A stretch of DNA of 64,000 nt, from NCBI GenBank assembly GCA_036141575.1, contig JAYZXF010000001.1, positions 124,001 to 188,000 on the forward strand, written 5' to 3'. Shown here one piece after another: positions 1-8,618 of this stretch. Source of the DNA: Pseudomonadota bacterium. GTDB taxonomy: Bacteria > Pseudomonadota > Alphaproteobacteria > UBA2136 > JAPKEQ01. The notes beneath the pieces are model-generated. The model saw only the letters and a program-made list of their open reading frames with translations, searched no databases and was not told the DNA's origin. The position numbers and the translations under genes were made by a program. Numbering within the stretch: the stretch's first letter is position 1; each line of letters begins with the position of its first letter.

Positions 1-1
1 A

Positions 2-646
2 GTGCAGGAAGCAGATGCTGCTCTGTTTGTGCTAGATGCTAAAAAAGGGTTCGGTGAAAAAGAAACGATGGTTCTTGAAGGGCTTCGTGAAAGCCGTAAA
101 CCAATCTTTCTTGCACTCAACAAGGTTGACACTCTCAATAAAGATAAACTTCTGCCGCTTATGCAGCGTGCAGGTGAATTTGGGTTCTTTAAACAGATTT
201 TTGCAATTTCAGCAGAGAAAGGCGACGGTACGAATGATGTATTAGATGCTCTTGAAAAGGAAATGCCTGAAAGTCCATTCCTGTTTGACCCTGATGATAT
301 TACAGATATTCCAATGCGTATGATGGCAGCAGAAATTACGCGTGAAAAAGCTTATATGCTTCTTGGGCAAGAGCTTCCATATGCGATGGCAGTCGAAACA
401 GTCAACTATGAAGTGCGTGATAATGGGTCCATCCGTATTGATCAAATGATTTACGTAAAGCGTGATAGTCAAAAGCAAATTGTTGTGGGTAAGGGCGGTG
501 AAGTTCTTAAGAAAATCGGATCTCGTTCTCGTCGCGCACTTATGGAAATGATGGAAACAGATGTTCATCTGTTCCTACGTGTGAAAGTGAAATCTGAATG
601 GAGTGAGAATACCCTGATGCTTCGCATGACAGGCTTCGACCTTTAG
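2..646 (+). CDS. era: GTPase Era, C-terminal part (5' end outside window)
   Basis: Era is an essential GTPase that binds 16S rRNA and helps mature the 30S subunit. The visible 214 residues start inside the G domain. The G4 motif NKVD is near residue 40 and a G5-type SAEKG near 71, followed by the linker and a C-terminal KH domain with the RNA-binding stretch IVVGKGGEVLKKIG near residue 161. The usual length is about 300 residues, so the P-loop and switch regions lie before base 1; the GTG at base 2 is not a real start. A strong terminator follows 15 bases after the stop. Identification is firm because the KH half and its order after the G domain are diagnostic. Confidence 0.95.
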   Translation: MQEADAALFVLDAKKGFGEKETMVLEGLRESRKPIFLALNKVDTLNKDKLLPLMQRAGEFGFFKQIFAISAEKGDGTNDVLDALEKEMPESPFLFDPDDITDIPMRMMAAEITREKAYMLLGQELPYAMAVETVNYEVRDNGSIRIDQMIYVKRDSQKQIVVGKGGEVLKKIGSRSRRALMEMMETDVHLFLRVKVKSEWSENTLMLRMTGFDL

Positions 647-660
647 GTCATAAATACAAT

Positions 661-688
661 AAAAAAGCTCCCGTTTGGGAGCTTTTTT
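661..688. terminator. Bidirectional rho-independent terminator
   Basis: A 12-bp perfect stem (AAAAAAGCTCCC with its complement) around a GTTT loop has A and T runs on both sides. It lies between the convergent era and the minus-strand gene ending at 700, and can serve both. Confidence 0.92.
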
Positions 689-699
689 ATTAGATATAT

Positions 700-1371
700 T
701 TAGCGATAATCATCAAGTCCCCAGTCAAGACCATAATCATCTTGGTGTTGTGCCATTTCAGTTTCTTCTTGTTTGCGTGCAAGTTCTGCTAAATTGCATG
801 GCTCAACATTACTTAGTTCCATTTCTCCGTTTTTAACAGCCTTAATCGTAGACATGAGTTTACCAACTTCTTCTAGAGCTGCATCTTTATCATCAATATA
901 GCGTGCTTGATCTGTTGCTACTTCTCTTAGTGCGTCTGGTGTAATAGCATGACTATGGAATTGGGCTTCAAATTCACCAAACTCAGAACGTTCAATAGCG
1001 ACAGAGCCATCTTCAAAGATATATGCATCATAACTTGTAACACCGTCGTACCTGCTTTGGTTTTCAGGCATCTGAGCCACCTTAACCATTGGGCCATATT
1101 CAGTTTGAATAATATTTGAACTTTTTGATTCTTGTGCATTGTCTAAAATTTCACCAAGCGTTTCACCTTTTTCAATGGCATGGCGCAGGCTCATACCGCT
1201 CCATTGTTCCAATCGTTCATCGGTTGAACCGTTTACAGCTTGGAATGCTTTAGAGTTTTCATCAACACCATTCATATCATTCTCATCATTGCGAATACGG
1301 CAGAAGTCAGCGTTATCACCGTTTGGGGCACTACCAGATTTATAACCGTTTAAAACATCTTGTGTCAGCAT
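700..1371 (-). CDS. Hypothetical acidic protein, 223 aa
   Basis: I do not recognise a family. The product is soluble and acidic, with no signal peptide or membrane segment. It contains a beta-like central stretch (YDAYIFEDGSVAIERSEF) that reads like a small sensor or immunity fold, and an acidic C-terminus ending GLDWGLDDYR. The ATG at 1371 is preceded by a good Shine-Dalgarno GGGAGGA. That ribosome site forms the 3' arm of the terminator-like hairpin behind typA, so expression could depend on whether the hairpin forms. The gene lies 66 bases downstream of typA on the same strand. Codon use resembles its neighbours, so it is probably native. Confidence 0.7.
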   Translation of the reverse strand: MLTQDVLNGYKSGSAPNGDNADFCRIRNDENDMNGVDENSKAFQAVNGSTDERLEQWSGMSLRHAIEKGETLGEILDNAQESKSSNIIQTEYGPMVKVAQMPENQSRYDGVTSYDAYIFEDGSVAIERSEFGEFEAQFHSHAITPDALREVATDQARYIDDKDAALEEVGKLMSTIKAVKNGEMELSNVEPCNLAELARKQEETEMAQHQDDYGLDWGLDDYR

Positions 1372-1375
1372 AAAA

Positions 1376-1421
1376 AAATCCTCCCTAATACTGAGTCATA
1401 ACTCATATATGGGGAGGATTT
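1376..1421 (-). terminator. Terminator-like hairpin overlapping the RBS of the downstream gene
   Basis: On the minus strand, AAATCCTCCC (1421-1412) pairs perfectly with GGGAGGATTT (1385-1376), followed by a T run to 1372 and then the ATG at 1371. A second small stem (TGAGT/ACTCA) sits inside the loop. The 3' arm is itself the Shine-Dalgarno sequence of the gene at 700-1371. It may terminate typA transcripts, hide the RBS, or both. Confidence 0.75.
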
Positions 1422-1437
1422 AATAGGTTTTCAACCC

Positions 1438-3264
1438 TTAGCTTGCCATTTGGCGAGAGAGCTTTTTACGTGTGTGGCTATCAAGGCCTTTTTTACGTAG
1501 GCGAATGTGGTTTGGTGTTACTTCCACAAGCTCATCTTCTTGAATGTACGTTAGGGCGTACTCAAGCGTAATAGCGCGAGGAGGTGTTAGCGTTACCGCT
1601 TCATCCTTACCGCTTGCACGTACGTTAGAAAGCTTCTTACCCTTAATTGGGTTCACTTCAAGGTCTTCCACACGGCTGTTTTCACCAATGATGCTACCGT
1701 CGTAAACAGGGTCACCTGGGTTTACAAACATAATACCGCGAGCTTCTAGGTTGAAGAGTGCGAACGCCACAGCGTCACCTTTCTCCATACTTACAAGAGC
1801 ACCGTTACGGCGTGTGCTGGCAACAGAGCGCACAGGACCGTAGTGCTTGAATTGGCGCGTGAGGATACCTGTACCACGTGTGTCTGTTAGGAATTCACTA
1901 CGGTAACCGATCATACCACGGCTAGGGCCTTCAAAGATAAGGCGTTGCTTACCTTGGTGGTCAGCAATCATATCAGTCAGTTCAGCTTTACGCAGACCCA
2001 TTTTTTCCATGACTGCACCTGCGTGCTCGGCATCTACATCAATAATAATTTCTTCAAACGGCTCAAGCTTTTCGCCATTCTCACCTTCAGTCATAATCAC
2101 TTCAGGGCGAGAGATTGAAAGTTCAAAACCTTCACGGCGCATTGTTTCGATAAGGACACCAAGGTGCAGCTCACCACGACCCATAACACGGAATGTTTCA
2201 GGTGTAGCGCCTTGCTCAACAATAAGACCAACGTTAATTTCAGCTTCACGCGTTAGGCGGTCACCAATTTCACGAGATGTAAGCTTCTTACCGTCATCAC
2301 CAGAAAGTGGAGAGTCGTTAATACCAAATGTCATCGCAATTGTTGGTGGGTCAATCGCAATCGCTTCTAGCGGTTCTTTCATTTCAGGCGTACAAAGTGT
2401 GTAAGATACGTATGCTTCTTCAAGGCCAGCAATGGCAACGATGTCACCTGCTTGCGCTTCTTCAATTTCTACTTTTTTCAGGCCATTGAAACCGTAAAGT
2501 TTCGTGATACGACCTTTTTCAATTTCTTTACCGTCACGGTCTAGAGCTTTAAGAGGCATACCTTTTTTGAACGTACCACTGTGGATACGGCCTGTTACGA
2601 TACGACCAACAAAGCTATCGCGCTCAACGATTGTACCCAGCATTGCTGCTGGTGCGTTTTCATCACCTTTTGGTGCTTCTACATGCTTAAGCACAAGGTC
2701 TAGAAGAGGGAAGCAGTTGTCTGTCTTTTTCTCAGGATCTTCACTCACCCAACCATCACGGCCAACAGCGTAAAGGATAGGGAAATCGAGCTGCTCTTCA
2801 GTTGCACCCATGCTATCAAAGAGATCAAAGGCTTCGTTTACAACTTCATCAATACGAGAGTCACCACGGTCAATCTTGTTAATTACAAGAATTGGCTTTA
2901 GGCCAAGCGCAAGGGCTTTACCAAGTACAAACTTCGTTTGTGGCATTGGGCCTTCAGCAGCGTCTACAAGAAGAACAACACCATCAACCATACCAAGAAC
3001 ACGTTCTACTTCACCACCAAAGTCTGCGTGACCTGGAGTATCTACAACGTTAATCTTGTGACCTTCGTACTGAATCGCCGTTGTTTTCGCAAGAATCGTA
3101 ATACCACGTTCTTTTTCAATGTCACCTGTATCCATAGCACGTTCGCTCACGTTTTCGTGCGCTGAGAATGTACCTGTTTGTGAAAGTAGGGCGTCTACCA
3201 GGGTTGTTTTCCCGTGGTCTACGTGGGCAATAATTGCAATATTACGAATGTTTTCCGTGCTCAT
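1438..3264 (-). CDS. typA: Translational GTPase TypA/BipA
   Basis: A ribosome-associated GTPase of the EF-G family, needed for ribosome assembly and growth at low temperature or under stress. It has 608 residues, the usual length. The G domain shows the P-loop AHVDHGKTT (13-21), the switch II motif DTPGHADFGGEV (from 75) and NKID (129-132). These are followed by EF-G-like domains II, III and V and the BipA-specific C-terminal domain, which ends with RLRKKGLDSHTRKK. The ATG at 3264 has a modest upstream purine-rich RBS. The photolyase gene lies upstream on the same strand, 160 bases away. A hairpin that overlaps the next gene's RBS follows the stop. Confidence 0.97.
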   Translation of the reverse strand: MSTENIRNIAIIAHVDHGKTTLVDALLSQTGTFSAHENVSERAMDTGDIEKERGITILAKTTAIQYEGHKINVVDTPGHADFGGEVERVLGMVDGVVLLVDAAEGPMPQTKFVLGKALALGLKPILVINKIDRGDSRIDEVVNEAFDLFDSMGATEEQLDFPILYAVGRDGWVSEDPEKKTDNCFPLLDLVLKHVEAPKGDENAPAAMLGTIVERDSFVGRIVTGRIHSGTFKKGMPLKALDRDGKEIEKGRITKLYGFNGLKKVEIEEAQAGDIVAIAGLEEAYVSYTLCTPEMKEPLEAIAIDPPTIAMTFGINDSPLSGDDGKKLTSREIGDRLTREAEINVGLIVEQGATPETFRVMGRGELHLGVLIETMRREGFELSISRPEVIMTEGENGEKLEPFEEIIIDVDAEHAGAVMEKMGLRKAELTDMIADHQGKQRLIFEGPSRGMIGYRSEFLTDTRGTGILTRQFKHYGPVRSVASTRRNGALVSMEKGDAVAFALFNLEARGIMFVNPGDPVYDGSIIGENSRVEDLEVNPIKGKKLSNVRASGKDEAVTLTPPRAITLEYALTYIQEDELVEVTPNHIRLRKKGLDSHTRKKLSRQMAS

Positions 3265-3424
3265 GAATCTATCTCTTTGATTAAGTTCTTAGACCTTGTA
3301 AGCGATTTGCACAAAAAAAGCTACTTTTTAAATGGGGTATTCTTTCCTTTTTAGCGCAACTTAAGTAGCTGAACTACTCAGCGTTTTCTAAAAAGAAAAA
3401 ACTCCTCCCATTCATTGCGGAAGA

Positions 3425-4837
3425 TTATTTTTTAATAGATTGATATGCACTTAGGGCCAGCTCTCTCGCTTTAAAATGCTCAACAAGCGGCTCTGGGTAA
3501 TCTTCACCAATTTTTACACCGCTTGTCAGCTGTTCCATCTGCGTCATTTCCCAAGGTTTGAAGAGAAGTTTTTTAGGGACTTCTTTAAGCTCTGGAACCC
3601 ATCTTTTAGTATAAGTGCCTTCAGGGTCAAACTTCTCCCCTTGAGTGATGGGGTTGAAAATGCGGAAGTAAGGAGAGGCATCTGCACCGCAGCCGCTGAC
3701 CCATTGCCAGCTAGCGCTGTTATTCCCAATGTCTGCGTCTAGGAGTGTATCCCAAAACCAGTCTTCTCCATGGTGCCAGTGGTAGCGCAGGTGTTTAACC
3801 AAGAAAGAGGCTACAATCATGCGTACACGGTTATGCATATAGCCTGTATGCCAAAGCTCACGCATGCCAGCATCTACAATTGGGTAGCCTGTCTTGCCTG
3901 TTTGCCATTTTTTCAATGTTTCTTCATCTACCTGTGCCCAAGGGAAGTGATTAAATTCTTCTCTGAGAGGTATGCGGGGGAGGTCCTTCAAGTGATAAAG
4001 CAGGTGGTATGAAAACTCACGCCAAGCAACCTCGCTTTGAAAGTGCAGAACATCATTATCGTGCCCGTGAGCCGTTCTAAACTTTTCTGTTTCCTCAAAA
4101 ATTTGCCTTGGTGAGATCTCACCAAAGCGTAGGTGTGGGCTGAGGCGAGAAACATTGTCTTGTGAAGGGATGTTTCGGCCATCTTTGTAGCCTTTGATGC
4201 CGTTTTCCATAAAATGCATAAAGCGTTTCCATGCACCAGTTTCACCCGGTGTCCACTCCTTGAAACCTGTAGCCCAGTTGGGCGTGGTTGGCAGAAGATC
4301 TAAGTCTGCAATAGAAAGTGACTCAATAGAAGCCGTATATGGCTTCAGCGTTTTTGGTGCTGCGAGAGGCGTCTCATAAGGCATGCTTTGCACCATTTTC
4401 CAATAAGGTGTGAAAACTTTGTAAAATCCACCTGTTTTATTTTGAACTTGCCATGGTTCATTTAAAAGGTTGCCATTAAAGCTGGTTACTTTTGGCAGGA
4501 TGTCTTTTAAGGCTTTATCATTTGCACGCTGCTCTTCACTATATCTACGGTTCCAGAAAATGTCTGAGATATGGTGTTGTTCACAAAACCTTGGAAGAAG
4601 CTCTTCGCTATTTCCGCGTAGAATTGTCAGGGGAAGGTTGTATTTAGACTTAAGCTCTTCTTGAAGCGCTGTCAGGCTGTGGTGGAGCCACCATTTAGCA
4701 GCGCCTTGAATGTTCCAGTTAAAATGGTCTTCTAAAATGTAAAGAGCAACAACATTTTTGCCTGACTCTGAAGCCGCGTTAAGCGCAGGGTTGTCAGCTA
4801 TACGAAGATCATCACGAAACCAAACAAGAGCAGTCAT
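3425..4837 (-). CDS. phrB: Deoxyribodipyrimidine photolyase (class I CPD photolyase)
   Basis: A light-driven repair enzyme that splits cyclobutane pyrimidine dimers using reduced FAD. It has 470 residues, the normal size. The N-terminal alpha/beta photolyase domain begins TALVWFRDDLRIADNPAL. The C-terminal FAD-binding domain carries the family stretches MHNRVRMIVASFLVKHL and GNNSASWQWVSGCGADASP. The Trp residues of the electron-transfer region are present in the motif WQW. The ATG at 4837 is preceded by AAGGA. The start lies 94 bases from the divergent antiporter gene, so the two share a short promoter region. Cryptochrome-like relatives exist, but the motif set fits a repair enzyme. Confidence 0.95.
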   Translation of the reverse strand: MTALVWFRDDLRIADNPALNAASESGKNVVALYILEDHFNWNIQGAAKWWLHHSLTALQEELKSKYNLPLTILRGNSEELLPRFCEQHHISDIFWNRRYSEEQRANDKALKDILPKVTSFNGNLLNEPWQVQNKTGGFYKVFTPYWKMVQSMPYETPLAAPKTLKPYTASIESLSIADLDLLPTTPNWATGFKEWTPGETGAWKRFMHFMENGIKGYKDGRNIPSQDNVSRLSPHLRFGEISPRQIFEETEKFRTAHGHDNDVLHFQSEVAWREFSYHLLYHLKDLPRIPLREEFNHFPWAQVDEETLKKWQTGKTGYPIVDAGMRELWHTGYMHNRVRMIVASFLVKHLRYHWHHGEDWFWDTLLDADIGNNSASWQWVSGCGADASPYFRIFNPITQGEKFDPEGTYTKRWVPELKEVPKKLLFKPWEMTQMEQLTSGVKIGEDYPEPLVEHFKARELALSAYQSIKK

Positions 4838-4897
4838 TTTTTATCCTTAATTTATTGGTTCAAAACTAGCACGGTTTTTGTACCCTTTTCAATAGGT

Positions 4898-4925
4898 TTG
4901 ATATTCTTTATCACTTCGGTACAAT
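4898..4925 (+). promoter_or_regulatory. Promoter of the antiporter gene, probably giving a leaderless mRNA
   Basis: TTGATA (4898-4903) and TACAAT (4920-4925) are separated by 16 bases. The -10 box ends six bases before the ATG at 4932, so transcription should begin at or next to the start codon. Confidence 0.65.
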
Positions 4926-4931
4926 GGGGGG

Positions 4932-6656
4932 ATGAAAGAATCATTACTCCTCAACGTACTTTTAGAAGCAGGGCTGTTTTTAGCGTTGGCTGCACTTATT
5001 ATTCCACTGCTTAAACGTTTTAAAGTGCCGTCCGTACTGGGGTATTTGATTGCAGGCGTGGTGTTCGGCCCTTATGGCGTTGGAGCTCTTGCTGAGTATT
5101 CGCCTTTCTTCTCTCATTTTGCTCTGACTGAGACTGCTCATGTAAAAATGCTCGCAGAGCTTGGTATTATTATGCTGTTATTTGTGATTGGGCTGGAACT
5201 TACACCGCAACGTTTGTGGCAAATGCGTAATCTGGTTTTTGGACTTGGGAGTGCACAAGTTTTAACGAGCGCATTTGTGATTGGGGGAATTGCCTTCCTT
5301 TGGGGGAACAGTGCTCAGCTTTCTATTCTTCTTGGTCTTGGGCTTTCTCTCTCATCTACGGCCATTATTATTCAATGGATTCATGAGAAGAAGATGTTTG
5401 CTGCGCCCGCTGGGCGTGCGAGTTTTAGTATTTTGCTTTTACAAGATTTAGCCGTGATTCCAATTTTATTCCTTCTGACTATTTTTGCTGCTGAGCCAGG
5501 CGAAAACATGTTTTTATTCACAACTAAATCTCTTGCTATTATGGCGCTGACAGCGACGGCAATGTACGTGATTGGTCAACGTATCTTGAGGCCCGTCTTT
5601 GCCTTTGCAAACCAGTATGGCGGGCATGAAGTGTTTATGGCGCTGAGTTTACTGACTGTTGTGGTAAGTGCATCTGTTGCTGGTTTTGCAGGGATGTCTA
5701 TGGCATTGGGTGCTTTTATTGCAGGCTTACTTCTGGCTGATACAGAGTACCGTCATGAAATTACGGCGATGGTTGTACCGTTCAAAGGGATGCTTCTCGG
5801 GATTTTCTTCTTATCTTTTGGTATGAGCATTAACCTTGATTTTATCGCGGAAAAACCAGTTTGGCTTGGGCTCTCTGTTGTTGGCCTTATGATGATTAAG
5901 GCTGCAATCATTTACCCACTTTGCAGAATGTGGAAGCAGAGTAAGGCTGTTGCTGCTGAATCTGCAATTATGCTCTCTCAAGCTGGTGAGTTTGGCCTTC
6001 TTGTTATTGGTTCTGCGCTGGCGCTTGGTCTTGTAGCAGAAAATGTTGGACAGTTCATGCTGATTACAGTTGGTCTCACAATGTTTGTGACGCCACTTAT
6101 TACGGTGCTTTCTCGCAAAGTTGGAGCATGGGTAGAGGTCAGAGAAGTTGAAGAAGAAAATATCTTTGTCCCAGAAGAAGTGAAAAAAGGCCATATCGTC
6201 ATTTTTGGCTTTGGACGTATGGGTCAAACTGTCGCTGAAATCCTGTGCAGAGAGGGGATGAAGGTTGTTGGTTTTGATAATGATGCTGCAAAAATACATA
6301 AACTGAAATCAACCAGCTACCCTGTGTACTTTGCGGACTCTAGTAAGAAAACGACGGTTATGGCTGCTGAGTTAGAACATGCATTGTGTGCAGTGATTAC
6401 GTTAGATGAACCTGTTGCAACCAAAAAGCTTGCTAAAAATATTCGTAAGCTTCATCCGAACTTACCGATTTATGCTCGTGCAGAGGATGAGAGCGAGGAA
6501 GCCATTCTAGAAAAAATCCCATACGTAGATGCAGTTCCTGAGCATTTGGCTGTGAGCCAAGGCCTTGCTGAAAAAGTACTTGAAGAGGCTGGCTATGACG
6601 CGGATGAAGCTCATAGTATGGCGATGCTTTCTCAAACAAAACAGAATGTAAAATAA
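4932..6656 (+). CDS. Kef-type monovalent cation:proton antiporter with RCK/TrkA-N domain
   Basis: An inner-membrane CPA2-family antiporter, likely exporting K+ in exchange for H+. It has 574 residues. About a dozen hydrophobic segments fill residues 1-390, including the KefB/C-type stretch GLELTPQRLWQMRN and the helix LGLSLSSTAIIIQ. A cytosolic TrkA-N (RCK) domain follows from about residue 418 with the nucleotide motif GFGRMG (VIFGFGRMGQTVAE), typical of ligand-gated K+ efflux systems. No ancillary KefF/KefG oxidoreductase gene is adjacent. The gene is monocistronic: it is divergent from phrB and followed by a strong terminator. Assignment to KefB, KefC or YbaL cannot be settled by eye. Confidence 0.93.
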   Translation: MKESLLLNVLLEAGLFLALAALIIPLLKRFKVPSVLGYLIAGVVFGPYGVGALAEYSPFFSHFALTETAHVKMLAELGIIMLLFVIGLELTPQRLWQMRNLVFGLGSAQVLTSAFVIGGIAFLWGNSAQLSILLGLGLSLSSTAIIIQWIHEKKMFAAPAGRASFSILLLQDLAVIPILFLLTIFAAEPGENMFLFTTKSLAIMALTATAMYVIGQRILRPVFAFANQYGGHEVFMALSLLTVVVSASVAGFAGMSMALGAFIAGLLLADTEYRHEITAMVVPFKGMLLGIFFLSFGMSINLDFIAEKPVWLGLSVVGLMMIKAAIIYPLCRMWKQSKAVAAESAIMLSQAGEFGLLVIGSALALGLVAENVGQFMLITVGLTMFVTPLITVLSRKVGAWVEVREVEEENIFVPEEVKKGHIVIFGFGRMGQTVAEILCREGMKVVGFDNDAAKIHKLKSTSYPVYFADSSKKTTVMAAELEHALCAVITLDEPVATKKLAKNIRKLHPNLPIYARAEDESEEAILEKIPYVDAVPEHLAVSQGLAEKVLEEAGYDADEAHSMAMLSQTKQNVK

Positions 6657-6687
6657 GCTAAGGCCCCTACAATACAGGGGCCTTAGC
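6657..6687. terminator. Bidirectional terminator after the antiporter gene
   Basis: A 12-bp perfect stem, GCTAAGGCCCCT with AGGGGCCTTAGC, has a 7-base loop and is followed by a T-rich tail. It sits between convergent genes. Confidence 0.88.
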
Positions 6688-6697
6688 TTTTATTCGA

Positions 6698-7081
6698 TTA
6701 GGCGGTAAAGCCCATGGCGCGCAGTTCTGCGTCGCTCAGCTCTTCGACAACCAGGCTGTCAGGATCACCGAAAACCGTGAGTTCTGCCTCTTCTGCCTGG
6801 CGGATGATGACCTGGTTCGAGGGAGCAGGGTCGGCGCTTCCCGTGTATTGGGTCAGCACTTCATCAAATGTATCGCTGTCTGCGGGGCCATAACGGCGAA
6901 TGCCGCCAACCTCGCTGCAACAGACATTTCCGCTCATCGGGTGCATTTGGAACACCAGTTTGTATTTCCGTTCCCGACCATTGAAAGCCGGAATTTTGTG
7001 TTGCGTCAGGTAGGTGCCTTCCACAACAAAGCCTGCAATTTTTCCTTCGGTCAGAGCGGTCATTGCATTTGCAATGGTCAT
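6698..7081 (-). CDS. Hypothetical protein, 127 aa
   Basis: No recognised family. The chosen start is ATG at 7081 (MTIANAMTALTEGK) because AAGGAG lies 8 bases upstream; an in-frame start 90 bases earlier lacks such a site. The protein is soluble, with a predicted beta-rich first half containing a Cys-Cys pair (GNVCCSEVGG) and an acidic C-terminus (VVEELSDAELRAMGF). By eye its base composition is more GC-rich than its neighbours, which suggests a different origin. It is a single gene between the antiporter terminator and the VirB11-like gene. Confidence 0.7.
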   Translation of the reverse strand: MTIANAMTALTEGKIAGFVVEGTYLTQHKIPAFNGRERKYKLVFQMHPMSGNVCCSEVGGIRRYGPADSDTFDEVLTQYTGSADPAPSNQVIIRQAEEAELTVFGDPDSLVVEELSDAELRAMGFTA

Positions 7082-7207
7082 GGTGAGTCTCCTTAAGACA
7101 TAAGGGGAAAAAATTCCCAGAAAAGAAACAGAACGAGAGTTTCCCTTTGCAGGGTAAGTCTTACTCTGCATGGGTTCAGTAGTTAAATTATGGTGATGGT
7201 TTAGGGC

Positions 7208-7232
7208 AAAAACAAGCCCCCAAGTTGGGGGC
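7208..7232 (-). terminator. Terminator of the VirB11-like gene
   Basis: GCCCCC pairs with GGGGGC around a 5-base loop (7216-7232). On the minus strand it is followed by TTGTTTTT. It lies just past the stop at 7238. Confidence 0.85.
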
Positions 7233-7237
7233 TATGT

Positions 7238-8455
7238 TTAATCTTGTTTACTTTTGAGTGTTGGGTCATCCACTTCAAGCTTGTGGAAGTAGGCACTAAT
7301 GCGTGCACCTTCACGTTTGAGCTGAACAACGCCATAAATATCTGCAATCAGCTGACGACGCAGGACACCTAGTGCACTTTCAGCTGTATCACCATTTAGA
7401 AGGACACGGTTAATAACGGCATCAAGCGCTGTTGCTGGGTTGTTGGCGTGAATGGTTGCCATTGACCCTTCGTGACCCGTGTTGATGGCACTACAGAAGG
7501 TGAAAGCGTTCTCTTTACGAATCTCACCAAGAATAATACGGTCAGGACGCAGACGCAGTGTGGCGTTCAAGAGGTCTTTAATATCTTGGTTACCAACACC
7601 CGTATCGTTGTTACTGAAAATCATCGGACACCAGTTTGGCTGTGTAATGCGCAGCTCGGGTACGTCCTCTAGCGTCACAAGACGGTCTTCTTCTTGTACG
7701 TAAGGGAGGACGGCATTCATAAAGGAGGTTTTACCCGTACCTGTACCGCCAGAGATAAGAATTGTTTTGTGGCCTGTAATGGCTTCAATTACTTTTTCTT
7801 TATCCTCAGGTGTCATGTGGAAGTCATCAATGGTAAATGTCTCTTTACGCTGAATACGAATTGACATGATGAAACCTGTAATGGTGTTGAATCCACCGAC
7901 AATCTGTACACGGTGTCCGCCTTCAAACTTACAAGAGAGAATTGGCTTACCTGGGTGGTAAAGCTGACCTGTGCGGTTGGCGAGAACGCGGGCCATGTCT
8001 TCAAGAACATCAAGCGTAAGAGCTGGATCGTCGTGGTAAATCCATTTACCACGCGCATCTTCCATAATCACTTGGCCAGGCTTATTAATAATAAGCTCTT
8101 TGAAGTTTTCAATGTCATCGCGTTCCATGTATTTAAGAATGGGTAGGAGGTAGCGACGTGCCATAGGATCATCGCTGTAAAGACCTGTTGGCGCAGCAGG
8201 TTTAACCTCTGACGCGCGCTTCTGGTCTAGGAATTCTTTAAGTTTATCATCGTCACTTGCAACAGGCTCGCTTGGTGCAGCTGTAGGCGCTTGCGGTGCA
8301 GGTGCACTTGGCGCTGCAGATGGAGGAGGGGATGTTGGTATAGATGTACGTTCAGGTGCCTCTGTTTGTGGCGCCTGAGGAGCTTGATCTTGCTCGTTAC
8401 TGTCTCCAATTGGAGGAAGTGGTTTGTTTGTGATACCGCCGAAGCCGTCGTCCAT
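7238..8455 (-). CDS. VirB11/CpaF-family secretion-type ATPase (orphan)
   Basis: A hexameric traffic ATPase related to those that power type IV secretion and Tad pili. It has 405 residues. Residues 1-90 are a low-complexity Pro/Ala/Gln-rich extension. The N-terminal domain follows, then Walker A GGTGTGKT (236-243), the Asp box LEDVPEL, Walker B-like RIILGEIR and the His box GHEGSMATIHAN. All catalytic motifs are intact. No other secretion or pilus genes are in the window, so its machine must be encoded elsewhere, or it works alone. The ATG at 8455 is preceded by AAGGAGACACC. VirB11, CpaF and TrbB cannot be separated by eye. Confidence 0.88.
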   Translation of the reverse strand: MDDGFGGITNKPLPPIGDSNEQDQAPQAPQTEAPERTSIPTSPPPSAAPSAPAPQAPTAAPSEPVASDDDKLKEFLDQKRASEVKPAAPTGLYSDDPMARRYLLPILKYMERDDIENFKELIINKPGQVIMEDARGKWIYHDDPALTLDVLEDMARVLANRTGQLYHPGKPILSCKFEGGHRVQIVGGFNTITGFIMSIRIQRKETFTIDDFHMTPEDKEKVIEAITGHKTILISGGTGTGKTSFMNAVLPYVQEEDRLVTLEDVPELRITQPNWCPMIFSNNDTGVGNQDIKDLLNATLRLRPDRIILGEIRKENAFTFCSAINTGHEGSMATIHANNPATALDAVINRVLLNGDTAESALGVLRRQLIADIYGVVQLKREGARISAYFHKLEVDDPTLKSKQD

Positions 8456-8618
8456 GGTGTCTCCTTAATCCCTGTTACCCTAGATTTATTATGCATTCTA
8501 GCATGAGCGGAATCTGACAATTAAAAAAAGCCGACGAATTTTTAAAAATTGAGTGATTCGGTGTTTCCTCTGTGGCACAATAACGTCTCAAAACAATAAC
8601 AAGTAAGGAGTGGGATTT

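Noticed and set aside
5811-6299. A 162-codon open frame on the minus strand
   Set aside because: It is opposite the antiporter gene and its translation is compositionally odd; a shadow frame.
8571-8583. TGTGGCACAAT shared upstream of pckA and the saccharopine-dehydrogenase-like gene (30828)
   Set aside because: Shared 11-base words are common by chance in 64 kb, and the distances to the start codons differ (38 and 22 bases).
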